Part shown: positions 1-10,347 of the stretch, piece after piece
How positions within the stretch are numbered: position 1 is the first letter of the stretch
Layout of the letters: each line of letters starts with the position of its first letter
Assembly (NCBI GenBank): GCA_963825335.1
Contig: CAWGSP010000001.1
Location: 1,674,001-1,738,000, forward strand
From: Methanobacterium_B sp963825335
Lineage (GTDB): Archaea > Methanobacteriota > Methanobacteria > Methanobacteriales > Methanobacteriaceae
Length of the DNA stretch: 64,000 bases
Direction: 5' to 3'
The notes under the pieces: model-generated
What the model saw: only the letters and a program-made list of their open reading frames with translations
Told to the model about the DNA's origin: nothing
Database searches by the model: none
Made by a program: the position numbers and the translations under genes

Positions 1-1
1 T

Positions 2-142
2 GCGATAAAAAGATACGTTAACAGCAAGGAAATCGACTTGTTTGGCGCTGAAAATTTTGCAGATATATTGATTAAAGAAATTCAAACAGGGGAAAATGAA
101 AAACCGTTAATTAAATATTTTAAAAGATTATTTAAACACTAA
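2..142 (+). CDS. C-terminal fragment of an unidentified protein
   Basis: An open frame runs from the window edge to a TAA at 140-142 and gives about 46 residues; the start lies outside the window. The visible tail is hydrophilic and ends in a lysine/arginine-rich stretch (YFKRLFKH), like the basic amphipathic ends of the glycosyltransferases downstream. The following genes suggest a surface-polysaccharide enzyme, but the family cannot be named from this piece. Confidence 0.55.
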   Translation, partial: AIKRYVNSKEIDLFGAENFADILIKEIQTGENEKPLIKYFKRLFKH

Positions 143-388
143 TAAATCCAACTAGGTTCATTAAAATAATTTTTTTTTATAACTGATTTGTAAGTTTATG
201 GATAGATTAATTAAATATTATGTAATCTATTGAAATATGTAGACTGCATTATTTGTCAGTATTTAGCATTTAAATTTAAGAATCTAGGCCTGAAAAATAT
301 TTAGTAAGTTTAATAAATTAGTTATCACTAAGCTACATTAGTGTTCCTCATCTTTGGTTGACATTATTTATTGTTGCGGGGAGATTTA

Positions 389-1723
389 ATGGAAAATGTG
401 AAAGTGTCGGTAATAATTCCAATTAACAATGTTGAAAATTATTTAAAAAATTGCTTAGAAAGCATCATTCATCAAACACTACAAGAAATCGAAATAATAT
501 GTGTTAATGATGGTTCCACCGACGGTTCACAGCAAATTTTAGAAGAATACGCTCAAAATGATGATAGAATACAGATCATTAACAAAGAAAATGTTGGGCC
601 CGGCGCAGCCAGAAATACTGGTATGGAAGTTGCAAAAGGTGAATATATAGGTTTTATTGATTCAGATGATTGGATTGAATTGGATACTTATGAAAAATTT
701 TATAAAAATGCTAAATCTCAAAATAGTGATATAGTAATGTGTCCAATAAACCTTTTTGATGATAGTTCTCATAAATTAACAAAGGATGATAAGTACGATT
801 TACCATATTTCACATTAGAATATTTGGATAAACAATTTGACAATCGTATATTTAATTATAAGGATACTAACGACTTCTTATTTCGCATATGTGTTGCTCC
901 ATGGAATAAAATTTATAGAACTGAATTTTTAACTAGCATAAATGCAAAGTTCCCAGAAAATTTGATTTTTGAAGATATGCCTTTTTTTTATGAAACTTAT
1001 TTACAAGCCCATAATGTTTCATTAATAAGGGATTTTTTGTACTTTTATAGGATTAACAGACCTGTATCAATAAAATCAAAAGCAGATAAAAATTTCTTTG
1101 ATATCATTAAAATAAATGACCTCATTAAAAAAATTTTTATAGACACCCAAAATTTTGAAAAATTTAATATTAAATTATTAGATTATTTTATCAGTTCGAC
1201 ATTTCACAATTTTAATTTAATTGACGAGATTTATAAACAAGAATTTTTCGAAGTTATCAAATTATATTTTGAAAATATGCATCTTGAAGATAGTGAAATC
1301 GACAAATTGAGTTTAAACTCTAAAAATAACTATCAAAATGTTATAAATTCTGATACTAAGAATGAATTTGAACTAAGAGAAAAAGTCAAATCATTAAAAT
1401 TAACCTACAAGAAAAATCTAAAATATCAAGAGCAATATTTTGAAGAACAACTAGTGAAGTATAAAAAAGTTTATGAAGAACAATTAGTGGATTATAAGGA
1501 ATCTCATGATAAAGAAATTGAATTGTTAAAATTTAGATTTAAGAACAAGTTAACCACTGAAAAACAATCTCATGAAAAAGAATTGAGTCTTCAAAAACAG
1601 GCTTTTGAAAAAAAACTTGAGGATATAGAAGAAATTTTGAAAAAGATGGACACTTCTAATAGTTGGAAGTTGACAAGACCCATTAGAAAAATTGGAACAG
1701 AAATTAAGCGTTTCAAAAAGTGA
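389..1723 (+). CDS. GT2 family glycosyltransferase with coiled-coil tail
   Basis: This is a GT-A fold family 2 glycosyltransferase, expected to transfer a sugar from a nucleotide sugar to a surface glycan at the cytoplasmic membrane face. The N-terminal VSVIIPINNVENYL start, NDGSTD (about 40-45) and DSDD (about 91-94, nucleotide/metal binding) are visible. Residues about 330-415 are charged and heptad-like, probably a coiled coil, and the end carries SNSWKLTRP plus a basic tail. I chose ATG 389 over TTG 371 because GGGGAGA (378-384) sits properly in front of it. It is the first of three tandem paralogues. The acceptor and donor sugars are unknown. Confidence 0.9.
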   Translation: MENVKVSVIIPINNVENYLKNCLESIIHQTLQEIEIICVNDGSTDGSQQILEEYAQNDDRIQIINKENVGPGAARNTGMEVAKGEYIGFIDSDDWIELDTYEKFYKNAKSQNSDIVMCPINLFDDSSHKLTKDDKYDLPYFTLEYLDKQFDNRIFNYKDTNDFLFRICVAPWNKIYRTEFLTSINAKFPENLIFEDMPFFYETYLQAHNVSLIRDFLYFYRINRPVSIKSKADKNFFDIIKINDLIKKIFIDTQNFEKFNIKLLDYFISSTFHNFNLIDEIYKQEFFEVIKLYFENMHLEDSEIDKLSLNSKNNYQNVINSDTKNEFELREKVKSLKLTYKKNLKYQEQYFEEQLVKYKKVYEEQLVDYKESHDKEIELLKFRFKNKLTTEKQSHEKELSLQKQAFEKKLEDIEEILKKMDTSNSWKLTRPIRKIGTEIKRFKK

Positions 1724-1759
1724 ATGAATAAACAAAATCAATATTTAAAGGTGAATGGT

Positions 1760-3004
1760 ATGGATATGTTGGACGTATCTATAATAATTCCAGTATACAA
1801 TGTGGAAAATTATCTTAGACAGTGCTTGGATAGTGTGGTTAATCAAACATTGGAGAAAATTGAGATTATATGTGTAAATGATGGTTCCACAGACAGTTCA
1901 CTACAAATTTTAGAGGAATATGCTCGAAATGATGATAGGGTAAAAATCATTAACAAAGAAAATAATGGTGCTGGAGCTGCGAGAAAGACTGGTTTAGATA
2001 ATGCTAAGGGTGAATTCATTGCTTTTGTTGATTCTGATGATTGGGTTAAATTAGATACATATGAAAACCTTTACAAAAATGCGATTTCTAATAATTCTGA
2101 TTTAGTTATGTTAAATTTTGATTTTTATGATGAATTTAAAGATGAATACACAAGTTGGCCTGACTACAACATTGCAAAATATTTCAATGAAGATATAGAT
2201 TTTTATGAATTTATTTTTCATCATTCAGATATTAAGCCTCATTTACTAAATAGAAGTTTTAGTCCATGGTCAAAATTGTATAAAACCGAATTTATTAGAA
2301 GTTATGATGATTTTTATCTAGAAAAATTTATTTCTTTGGGTGAGGATGTTCCTTTTCATGTGCAAGTTTTGTTAAGAGCTCGTAGAATATCGTTTTATAA
2401 CGATAGATGCTATTTTTATCGTATTTCTAATGTAGATTCTATATGTAATTCTTCGGTACGCAGCAAAAAAGTTTTTGATATATTTACTATTGTTGATGAA
2501 GTTGAGAACATTTTAATTAATAGTAAAAAAATGGATGAATATAGGAACGAATTTTTTATATTTCAACTAACTCAAATAATGCATTGGTTTCAAAGATGTG
2601 AGAAAAATGTTAAAGAAGAATTTTTTGAGGTTATGAAACAATTTTTCTCTAAAATAAATTTCGAAATTAATAATTCATATTTATATTCTAAAGACGACTA
2701 TGAAGACATCATGAGTTCGGATTGCTATAAAGAATATGAATTGATAAGAAAAATTAAAAAATTAGAAACTAGTAACAAGAATAGGTTAACAACTCAAAAA
2801 CAGGCCTATGAAAATGAATTAGAACTTCAAAAACAGGTTTATGAAAAAAAACTTGATGTTAAAGAACGTATTATAAGAGATATTAATTCTTCCAATAGTT
2901 GGAAACTAACAAAACCTCTCAGAAAATTTGGAACAGAAATTAAACGGATTAAGAACAGATTTAATGAACAACCGACACTTGTTAAACAAAATGAGGAATT
3001 TTAA
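1760..3004 (+). CDS. GT2 family glycosyltransferase, second tandem paralogue
   Basis: This is a family 2 glycosyltransferase very similar to its neighbours on both sides. It opens with VSIIIPVYNVENYLRQ and carries NDGSTD and FVDSDDW, then a long middle domain, a short coiled-coil segment (QKQAYENELELQKQ) and the SNSWKLTKPLR tail followed by basic residues. An in-frame ATG at 1724 directly follows the previous stop. ATG 1760 is preferred because AAAGGTGA (about 1747-1754) precedes it and because the core then begins as in the paralogues. The stop overlaps the next start (TAATG at 3002-3006), so translation is probably coupled. Donor and acceptor are unknown. Confidence 0.88.
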   Translation: MDMLDVSIIIPVYNVENYLRQCLDSVVNQTLEKIEIICVNDGSTDSSLQILEEYARNDDRVKIINKENNGAGAARKTGLDNAKGEFIAFVDSDDWVKLDTYENLYKNAISNNSDLVMLNFDFYDEFKDEYTSWPDYNIAKYFNEDIDFYEFIFHHSDIKPHLLNRSFSPWSKLYKTEFIRSYDDFYLEKFISLGEDVPFHVQVLLRARRISFYNDRCYFYRISNVDSICNSSVRSKKVFDIFTIVDEVENILINSKKMDEYRNEFFIFQLTQIMHWFQRCEKNVKEEFFEVMKQFFSKINFEINNSYLYSKDDYEDIMSSDCYKEYELIRKIKKLETSNKNRLTTQKQAYENELELQKQVYEKKLDVKERIIRDINSSNSWKLTKPLRKFGTEIKRIKNRFNEQPTLVKQNEEF

Positions 3005-4219
3005 TGAATGATGTTAAAGTCTCAATAATAATTCCAGTTTATAATGTGGAAAATTATCTTAGACAGTGCTTGGATAGCATTGTAGATCAAACCTTGAAAC
3101 AGATCGAGATCATATGTGTAAACGATGGTTCAACTGATAACTCACTGCAAATTCTAGAAGAATATGCTAAACAAGATGAAAGAATAAAAATAATTAACCA
3201 AAAAAATATGGGACCGGCTGCAGCTAGAAAAATCGGATTAAATAATGCTCAGGGTGAATTCATAGCTTTTGTTGATTCTGATGATTGGATTAAATTAGAT
3301 GCTTGTGAAAAACTCTACAAAAATGCGGTTTCTAACAATTCTGATGTGGTACTGCTAAACTTCATTCTTTATGATGAATCAACAGAAAAATACACTCATT
3401 GGAAAGGACTCAATATTGCAGCCCAATTTGATAAAAATACCGATTTTAACAATTTTATATTCGATCACTCTGATATTAAACCCATATTATTGAATGGATT
3501 TACAGGATGCACAAATAAATTATACAAAACAAAATTTTTAAAAAGCTATGATGATTTTTATTTTCCAAAATCCATATCCCTCGGAGAAGATGTCCCTCTA
3601 AATGTACAAGTTTTGTTAAGAGCACAAAGAATGTCTCTGTGTAAAGAAAATTTTTACATCTATCGAACTTCAAACATTAACTCTAACTCCAACACAACTA
3701 CTAAGAATAAACAGATATTTACCATATTCACCATAATTGATGAAGTAGAAAATATTTTAATTGAAAATAGGATAATGATTGAATATAAAAATGAATTTTC
3801 TATGTTTCAAATAGTCCATCTCACGCACTGGCTAAATAGATGCGATAAACTTCACATAAAAGAGTTTTTCGATTCTTATGAAGCAGTATTTCAGTAAAAT
3901 GGATCTAAAAGATCATGATATTAATAGATTTAATTCATCAATTAAAAATAATTATCAATATATCATGGGTTCAGAAACTTACAAAGAATTTGAATTGAAA
4001 TTAAAAAGAGATTTAATAGAATCAACCCATAACAAAAGGTTAGAAATTCAAAAACAAGATTATGAAAAAAAGTTAGAAATTCTAAAACTGAACTATGAAA
4101 AAAACCTTGATATTAAAGAACTAACAATAAAACAGATGAATTCTTCTAATAGCTGGAAACTGACAAAACCCTTGAGAAAAGTTGGAACAGGAATAAAGCG
4201 TTTAAAAAAAATTAAATAG
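3004..4219 (+). pseudogene. GT2 glycosyltransferase, third paralogue, split by a frameshift
   Basis: The first frame (3004-3897) encodes about 297 residues of a GT2 enzyme matching the two genes before it: IIIPVYNVENYLRQ, NDGSTDNS, FVDSDDW. It then breaks at the point where the paralogue reads EFFEVMKQFFSK. Here EFF-DS is followed by a shifted frame that resumes at 3878 as MKQYFSKMD and continues through the coiled coil to SNSWKLTKPLRK and a basic tail, ending at 4219. One extra base near 3871-3879 explains the break. It could be a recent inactivation, a phase-variable state or a sequencing indel; the rest of both halves is well preserved. Confidence 0.85.
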
Positions 4220-4384
4220 CCAAACAGGATAATTCATGATTAACCTTTTATTTTCGTACGAACATCATGGATTCATTTTATCAAAGATTATTAGTCTTGA
4301 AATAAATTATATTAACATATTTTCCAATTGTCAAATATTTGAACTTAAAAAAACTGAGCTTAATTAATAAAGGATTTGACAGTC

Positions 4385-5440
4385 ATGACCAACAATATTC
4401 AAATATTCTCTATCACAATGGTGAAAAATGAGATGGATATCATCGAATCATTCATTAAATACAACCTCAATATTTTTGATGGAATGATAATTCTTGACAA
4501 TGGTAGCACAGACAAAACCTTAAAAATCTTAAAAAATCTTAAAAATGATGGATTACCATTGATCATCCTAGAAGATAAAGATCGGGAGTATGATCAAGCA
4601 GTTAAAATGAATCAACTGCTGTTGATGGCGATTAATGAATACAACGTCGATATTGTTGTTCCTTTAGATGCAGATGAATTTATTGTTTCATCACACAATG
4701 GAAATCCAAGAAAAATACTAGAAAAAATTGAACCTTCATCATACTACCGTGTCAAATGGAAAACATATGTACCGAATTTTATTAGAGATGATAAATTTAT
4801 ACCGGCTAAGATTACTTTTACTCGTGACGAAAGTTTAGAAAAATATTATAAAGTTATTATACCCAAGGAATTAGTTAAAACTTATGATGTGAGATTATCT
4901 ACAGGCAATCATGACTTAATCTATGATCCAAAATACCAAAATGTGATAAAACCTGTTACTAATGAGGAATTACGTATAGCTCATTTTCCTATAAGATCAA
5001 TAGAACAAACCGCATCTAAGATAATGGTTGGTTGGATCAATTTCCTTTCAAGGATTGAAAGGGCAGAAAATGATGGTAATCATTGGCAAAAAATATATAA
5101 TCAGCTGAAACAAATAGAAACAATCCAAAATGAAGATGTAACAGAAATTGCAAAGGAATTTGCATTAAAGGAGAACTATCCTCAGATAAATATTCAAGAG
5201 GATCCCATGGATACTAGCTTTTGTAATGATCTAGAAATTATTTATTCAAATGATAAAGTTAAACCAATTTCAAACTTATTGGAAAGCGTTGAATGGCGCG
5301 TTTTATCGGATTTAAAATTTAAAAGAGAAGCTTTAATCAATGAGAAACGTTTGAAAAATAAAATCTACGCATATGAAAGTAGTACTTCTTGGAGAATCAC
5401 ATCACCATTGCGAATGATGCGCAAGATAATTAAAAGATAA
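4385..5440 (+). CDS. Glyco_tranf_2_4-type glycosyltransferase
   Basis: The protein begins IQIFSITMVKNEMDIIESFI and has LDNGSTDKT and DADEF (about residues 96-100), the layout of the GT2-related Glyco_tranf_2_4 group, which lacks the classical IIPVYN start. DADEF is the likely metal/nucleotide site. The C-terminus has SSTSWRITSPLR followed by basic residues, a variant of the tail on the three upstream genes, which suggests the same membrane or complex targeting. ATG 4385 is chosen over TTG 4376 because AAGGA (about 4369-4373) lies at a normal distance only from the ATG. It follows the paralogue trio after about 165 bp. The substrate is unknown. Confidence 0.83.
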   Translation: MTNNIQIFSITMVKNEMDIIESFIKYNLNIFDGMIILDNGSTDKTLKILKNLKNDGLPLIILEDKDREYDQAVKMNQLLLMAINEYNVDIVVPLDADEFIVSSHNGNPRKILEKIEPSSYYRVKWKTYVPNFIRDDKFIPAKITFTRDESLEKYYKVIIPKELVKTYDVRLSTGNHDLIYDPKYQNVIKPVTNEELRIAHFPIRSIEQTASKIMVGWINFLSRIERAENDGNHWQKIYNQLKQIETIQNEDVTEIAKEFALKENYPQINIQEDPMDTSFCNDLEIIYSNDKVKPISNLLESVEWRVLSDLKFKREALINEKRLKNKIYAYESSTSWRITSPLRMMRKIIKR

Positions 5441-5722
5441 ATACTAACATTAGGTCACATGATCTGTAAAATATTAATACGAAAATTTGATTTAAAAAGT
5501 ATTGTTTTAGCTGAATAGCTAATTTAAAAGCTGGGTTCAATCTCATAATAACTATTATTTTAGGGTCATGTTAAATTAGAGAGGCATGATAAAAAGATTA
5601 ATGATTGATCATAAATAATCGGATTGATCAAAAAAAAAATTTAGTGCTGAAAGATCGATAAATTTAATGTTTGACAGCGATCTAATACATTTAATTTTAT
5701 TCATCTATATTTTGGAGATATC

Positions 5723-8260
5723 ATGAAATATAAAATAAGTATCATAATTCCAGTTTTTAATGTTGAAAATTACATAAGAGATGCTTTGGAATCAATTGTA
5801 AGACAGAGTATAGGTTTTAAACATATCGAAGTCATAATGATCGATGACTGTTCCACAGATAAAAGTCCTGAAATTATTGATGAATATGCTCAAAAATATG
5901 AAAATTGCATAGCACTACACCTTCCCGAAAATAGTGGGGCTGCAGGAAAACCAAGAAATATTGGCATCAAAAGAGCAACAGCTAACTATCTGATGTTTCT
6001 CGATCCAGACGATTATTATGCGTATGATGCATGTGAAAAACTATATAAAAAGATCACCACCGAAGATGTGGACATGGTATTTGGAACCTACACCATTCAA
6101 TATCCTAATGATCAAAAATTTGTAGAAGCAGGTTTTGGTAAGGTTAGTTCGGTAAAAGCTAACACAATTGAGGAACAAAAACAGTTTCTAAGATTACCCG
6201 CATCTGTATGGACTAAAATATTTAAAAGAGAATTTATTGAAGAAAATCAGTTATCCTTTCCCATAGGAATTCCAGGTCAAGATCTAGTTTTTGTGATACA
6301 CGCTCTATTAAAAGCCAAGGGAATTATTTTTATCAATGAAAGCATTGTCAATTACAGGGTAAGAGATTATTCTATCACATATAATAAAAGCTACAAGAAT
6401 ATGTTAGGGTACATCAAAGCTTACAACTACACCTATGATATTTGCATGGATACGGGTAAGGAAGATTGTTTTTCAACGATAATTGATGTTAACTTGATAT
6501 TCTGGCTAAAACAGCTTATTTACAGTGATTTAACTGCAGATGAAAAGAAAAATGCCATAAATTTGAATTTGAAATTTTTTAAAAAATACACTGAATACGG
6601 TTTAATCCCCAATCAACATGAACTGATACCCATCATAAATAATATTGTGAATGGGCAATATGATAACGCTCTTGCATTAGCAGACCAAATAAACGATTTA
6701 AACAGAAATCAAGATAAATTTAGCAGGACAGAAAACCATGATTATAAGATCAGTGTTGTTATCCCAGTTTACAACGTTGAAAAGTATATTAAAGAATGTT
6801 TAGACTCAATAGTTAATCAAACAATCGGGATAGTGAATATTGAATTAATTCTGGTTAATGACTGTTCATCCGATAATACTATGGAGATAATTGAAGAATA
6901 CGGGCGTAAATATCCTTCAATTAAAATAATCGAACACAAGACCAATAAAGGGCCAGGCCCGTCGCGTAATACTGGATTAAAACATGTGACTTCAGAATAC
7001 ATATCATTTATAGATTCTGATGATATAATTTCTGAAAATACTTATGAATTAGCCTTAAATAAAATAAAGGAATATGATTGTGATCTGATAATCTTTAAAT
7101 ACGTACACTTCAATCAAAATAAAATAGAATTTCACCCCACGATCCATCAAGAAATATTCAAACATCAAGGTCTGATTCAAAATATTATGGATGTGCCAGA
7201 AATAATCTTCGCAACTTCACCATGTAATAAAATTTATTCCAAAAATTTAGTCCATTTATTAGACTATCCCAATACACTATACGAAGACAACGTTGTTTCA
7301 GCTAAGATTTCATTTGATGCCAAAAAAATATATGTAACAGATGAATGCACCTACTACTACAGGCAAAGAGGAGAAAAAAACTCCATCACACAACAGATTA
7401 ACAAAAAAAAGTGTTACGATCTGATCAATATTAATATCCAGTTATATGATCTTTTAGAAGATTATCCTGAATATGATCACATGATAAGCTGGATAAACAT
7501 ACACTTTGCAGATAAAAATATTTTAAACTGGATGTTCACATGGAATTTCTCTTTAAATGAGCGCAAACAAATATTTTATTCAACCAAATCATTCTTGAAA
7601 CATATTTCTGATGAAGACATAGTTAAATTCAACTCTTATTTCCCCAAGTACAGATGTATCAGGCAAAAATTATTGATGGATATAAGAGACATGAATTATC
7701 CATTATTTTTTATTAAATATGAACTTCTTTACAGGAAAAAGAAAATTATCAAAAATAAAGACATAGATAAAGCTATAAAGCCACCATACCCATCAAATAT
7801 TATGGAATATCCTATCAGTAAAAATGACAATGAAATTACAGAACTTTACAATGAACTCAGCAATCTTAATTCCCTTCATTATGAAATAAGATACCAAAAA
7901 AATTACAATAGATCGCTCACCCAAAGATTCATCTCAAATTTTCCAAGTTTATATATTCTATTGAATATCCAAAAAACGGGTTTAAAGAACGGATTTAAAA
8001 ATATAAAAGGTTATAGATTGATTAAAGAAAATCATTTACTAGATATTGGATTTTATTTAAAAAATAACGAAGATATTAGGTTATCTGGTAAAGATCCAGT
8101 ACTTCACTACATGTACCATGGTTTTAGAGAGGGAAGAAAACCCAACCCAAATTTTGATGGTAACGGTTATTTAGAAAAAAATACAGATGTAAAAAATTCT
8201 AAATTGAATCCATTAGTTCACTACAGTTTATACGGACAAAAGGAAGGCAGAAAGTTCTGA
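5723..8260 (+). CDS. Two-domain GT2 glycosyltransferase with C-terminal EGR repeats
   Basis: An 845-residue protein with two GT2 catalytic domains. The first, at the N-terminus, has ISIIIPVFNVENYI, DDCSTD and LDPDDYY near residue 96. The second starts near residue 341 (ISVVIPVYNVEKYI, NDCSSD) with IDSDD near 430. Two domains usually imply two successive sugar transfers. The last 115 or so residues form a module with two YLxxNxD ... HYxxxGxxEGR repeats, shared with the protein at 10348-12969. GGAGAT (5713-5718) places the start. It has its own 280-bp upstream gap, so it may have its own promoter. Sugar specificity cannot be read from the sequence. Confidence 0.9.
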   Translation: MKYKISIIIPVFNVENYIRDALESIVRQSIGFKHIEVIMIDDCSTDKSPEIIDEYAQKYENCIALHLPENSGAAGKPRNIGIKRATANYLMFLDPDDYYAYDACEKLYKKITTEDVDMVFGTYTIQYPNDQKFVEAGFGKVSSVKANTIEEQKQFLRLPASVWTKIFKREFIEENQLSFPIGIPGQDLVFVIHALLKAKGIIFINESIVNYRVRDYSITYNKSYKNMLGYIKAYNYTYDICMDTGKEDCFSTIIDVNLIFWLKQLIYSDLTADEKKNAINLNLKFFKKYTEYGLIPNQHELIPIINNIVNGQYDNALALADQINDLNRNQDKFSRTENHDYKISVVIPVYNVEKYIKECLDSIVNQTIGIVNIELILVNDCSSDNTMEIIEEYGRKYPSIKIIEHKTNKGPGPSRNTGLKHVTSEYISFIDSDDIISENTYELALNKIKEYDCDLIIFKYVHFNQNKIEFHPTIHQEIFKHQGLIQNIMDVPEIIFATSPCNKIYSKNLVHLLDYPNTLYEDNVVSAKISFDAKKIYVTDECTYYYRQRGEKNSITQQINKKKCYDLININIQLYDLLEDYPEYDHMISWINIHFADKNILNWMFTWNFSLNERKQIFYSTKSFLKHISDEDIVKFNSYFPKYRCIRQKLLMDIRDMNYPLFFIKYELLYRKKKIIKNKDIDKAIKPPYPSNIMEYPISKNDNEITELYNELSNLNSLHYEIRYQKNYNRSLTQRFISNFPSLYILLNIQKTGLKNGFKNIKGYRLIKENHLLDIGFYLKNNEDIRLSGKDPVLHYMYHGFREGRKPNPNFDGNGYLEKNTDVKNSKLNPLVHYSLYGQKEGRKF

Positions 8261-8354
8261 AATAAAAATTAAATGATTTTTTATTGGTTAGTTACAAAAA
8301 AATATCGAATAAATATTTTTTTTTAGTATGAATAAATAATTTTGGAGAATATTC

Positions 8355-10124
8355 ATGAATTTTATTTTGATATCAAAAAAAGAGAACTTCAAAAATGAAG
8401 ATATAGACGAAGAATTCTTATGTCTAGCAGATGCTCCTTCTTTAATATCCAGAGAATCTGTTAAACTTGAAATTAATAATTTTATTCTCTATGCATATCC
8501 CTACAACCAAGTTGATCACGAAACATACGGTAAGTCATATTATTCTGATTACAATAAAATATTATTTGTAAACGGTATTGTTAACATCGATGATGAACCA
8601 CGAGATCAGGATATTAAAAAATTTTTTAATCAATTGAATGACTCATCTACAATAATCGGAGATTATCAGATTATCTCGATAGATAATAATGGTAATGGCA
8701 TTTTTAAAACTCCTCAATTGAGTATGAGACAATTATTTTTTTATGAAGATGAAAACTGTGCTGTTTTATCCTCTGAAATTAAATTAATTGTGGATGGATT
8801 AAAGAAATTTAGAGAAGAAAGTTTTGTTAACAATTTTGATATCGAATTTATGGAAGATGCCATATTCAATGAATGGGGAACCCGAATTGTGCCTCAAAAA
8901 ACAATTTTTAAAGATATAAAAAGAATATTTCCCCACGATCTTAAATATTTTAGCGAAGGAAAAATTGTAATAGAAAGAAAACATTCTGTAACTGTACCCA
9001 ATTGGTTTAGGGAGGCTTATAATAAAGATAAAGATAAATTATTCGATGATTATTACGGAAGTCTAATTAAATTTGTTGAAACAAATTTAGTGAGTCTGAA
9101 ACCCAATATCAACAAAATAGTTTTAGGACTCACTGGAGGGCTTGATTCACGATTAACTGTATCTATTCTCTTCGATCTGTGTAAAAAGCATGAAATTCAA
9201 TTTGAATGTATAACCTACGGACAAGATGATCATCCAGATGTTGTTATAGCTCAAAAAATCGCAAATGTCCTTCAAGTTAAATATATCCATGAGATTCCCC
9301 AGGATGGATTAGAATTAAACACAGCGGATTATGAGGATTATGCTGCCACATTTTATATGGCTCAAGGAGATTTTAACTCAAAAAATTTTTTAGCGTATTA
9401 TGATAGAAAAATCAAAGATTTAAACACTTTAAACCAAACAGGACGAGATGGGTATAAAAGAGTAACCATGAACAAGGTATATGGAACAAATAGATGGGAT
9501 GCAAGAATTATGCTATCACACAATAATTTTTATTTTCCCCTGTTTAACACATCGTATGAATCATGGTTTGCACTGATTTATAATGAAATTGGAGAAGATG
9601 CATATTATGAATTTGTCTACGAAATATTAAAACGGTCACAACCTGAATTGTTAAATATTCCATTCGTAGGAGATAATTTGCCTCAAATTGATATTAAACC
9701 CTATTCTACAACTGCGGAATCCAAATTCCACGAAAGGGAACCATTTCTATGGGATTATGATTTGGTTAAGAAGAATTTGAAACCTTTATTTGAAAAAAAA
9801 TTTAATCAATTGAATGAAAAAAGTAAGTTACTCCTAGATTTAATAGGCTTGGATCAATTTGATTATTTTATTGATGAAAAATTTCGTAATAAAATTAATC
9901 TGTTGGAAACAGACCAATTAGATTCTAAAGAATTTCGAGAGTATATTATAAAACAGCGATTATCAGAAAATTATCCTAAATCCTGTTCTATGATTGAATT
10001 TACCAAGGAAGAGCTGTACAATCCTTACTACAACACCTTACAAATATTGATGGATTTTGCTGTTGTTGCTAATTATCATTCCTTTAGACAAATTGAAAAG
10101 AAATGGGAACGATCTGTAAGTTAA
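8355..10124 (+). CDS. Asparagine-synthase-like amidotransferase protein lacking the glutaminase cysteine
   Basis: Residues about 255-270 contain LGLTGGLDSRLT, the PP-loop (SGGxDS-like) ATP site of asparagine synthase-type enzymes, which adenylate a carboxylate before amide or amide-like bond formation. The N-terminal 200 residues are arranged like a class II glutaminase domain, but the chain begins MNFIL with no Cys-2, so glutamine hydrolysis is unlikely. At 589 residues it is close to the family's normal length. It lies between two multidomain glycosyltransferases, so a role in modifying a uronic acid or other carboxyl group of the glycan is a reasonable guess. TTTGGAGAA precedes the ATG. 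It is not a standard asnB. Confidence 0.8.
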   Translation: MNFILISKKENFKNEDIDEEFLCLADAPSLISRESVKLEINNFILYAYPYNQVDHETYGKSYYSDYNKILFVNGIVNIDDEPRDQDIKKFFNQLNDSSTIIGDYQIISIDNNGNGIFKTPQLSMRQLFFYEDENCAVLSSEIKLIVDGLKKFREESFVNNFDIEFMEDAIFNEWGTRIVPQKTIFKDIKRIFPHDLKYFSEGKIVIERKHSVTVPNWFREAYNKDKDKLFDDYYGSLIKFVETNLVSLKPNINKIVLGLTGGLDSRLTVSILFDLCKKHEIQFECITYGQDDHPDVVIAQKIANVLQVKYIHEIPQDGLELNTADYEDYAATFYMAQGDFNSKNFLAYYDRKIKDLNTLNQTGRDGYKRVTMNKVYGTNRWDARIMLSHNNFYFPLFNTSYESWFALIYNEIGEDAYYEFVYEILKRSQPELLNIPFVGDNLPQIDIKPYSTTAESKFHEREPFLWDYDLVKKNLKPLFEKKFNQLNEKSKLLLDLIGLDQFDYFIDEKFRNKINLLETDQLDSKEFREYIIKQRLSENYPKSCSMIEFTKEELYNPYYNTLQILMDFAVVANYHSFRQIEKKWERSVS

Positions 10125-10314
10125 ATCTTAAATCTTATGATAATTTACAGATCCGATTAGATTCTATGCTCGACATTATAGGTTAATGGCTACGAAAGAT
10201 TTAATAGGCTTGTTAACTAACTATTCTTTATAAAAATTTATTAAACCCAATTAAACAGATGATACTGTTTGACTATATTGAATAGGTATGTTTAATAAAT
10301 ATATTTGGGTTAAT

Positions 10315-10345
10315 ATGTTTGGGGTATAACAATGTTTGGGGTATA
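10315..10345 (+). repeat. 14-bp direct repeat in the leader of the methyltransferase-GT2 gene
   Basis: ATGTTTGGGGTATA occurs at 10315-10328 and again at 10332-10345, a 17-base period ending three bases before the chosen ATG. The second copy supplies the G-rich ribosome-site candidate. It may be a small tandem duplication of the initiation region. Confidence 0.8.
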
Positions 10346-10347
10346 GT

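Noticed and set aside
8355..10124. Reading this gene as a true asparagine synthetase (asnB)
   Set aside because: The N-terminal catalytic cysteine is absent and the context is a glycan cluster; only the ATP-loop part supports the family.
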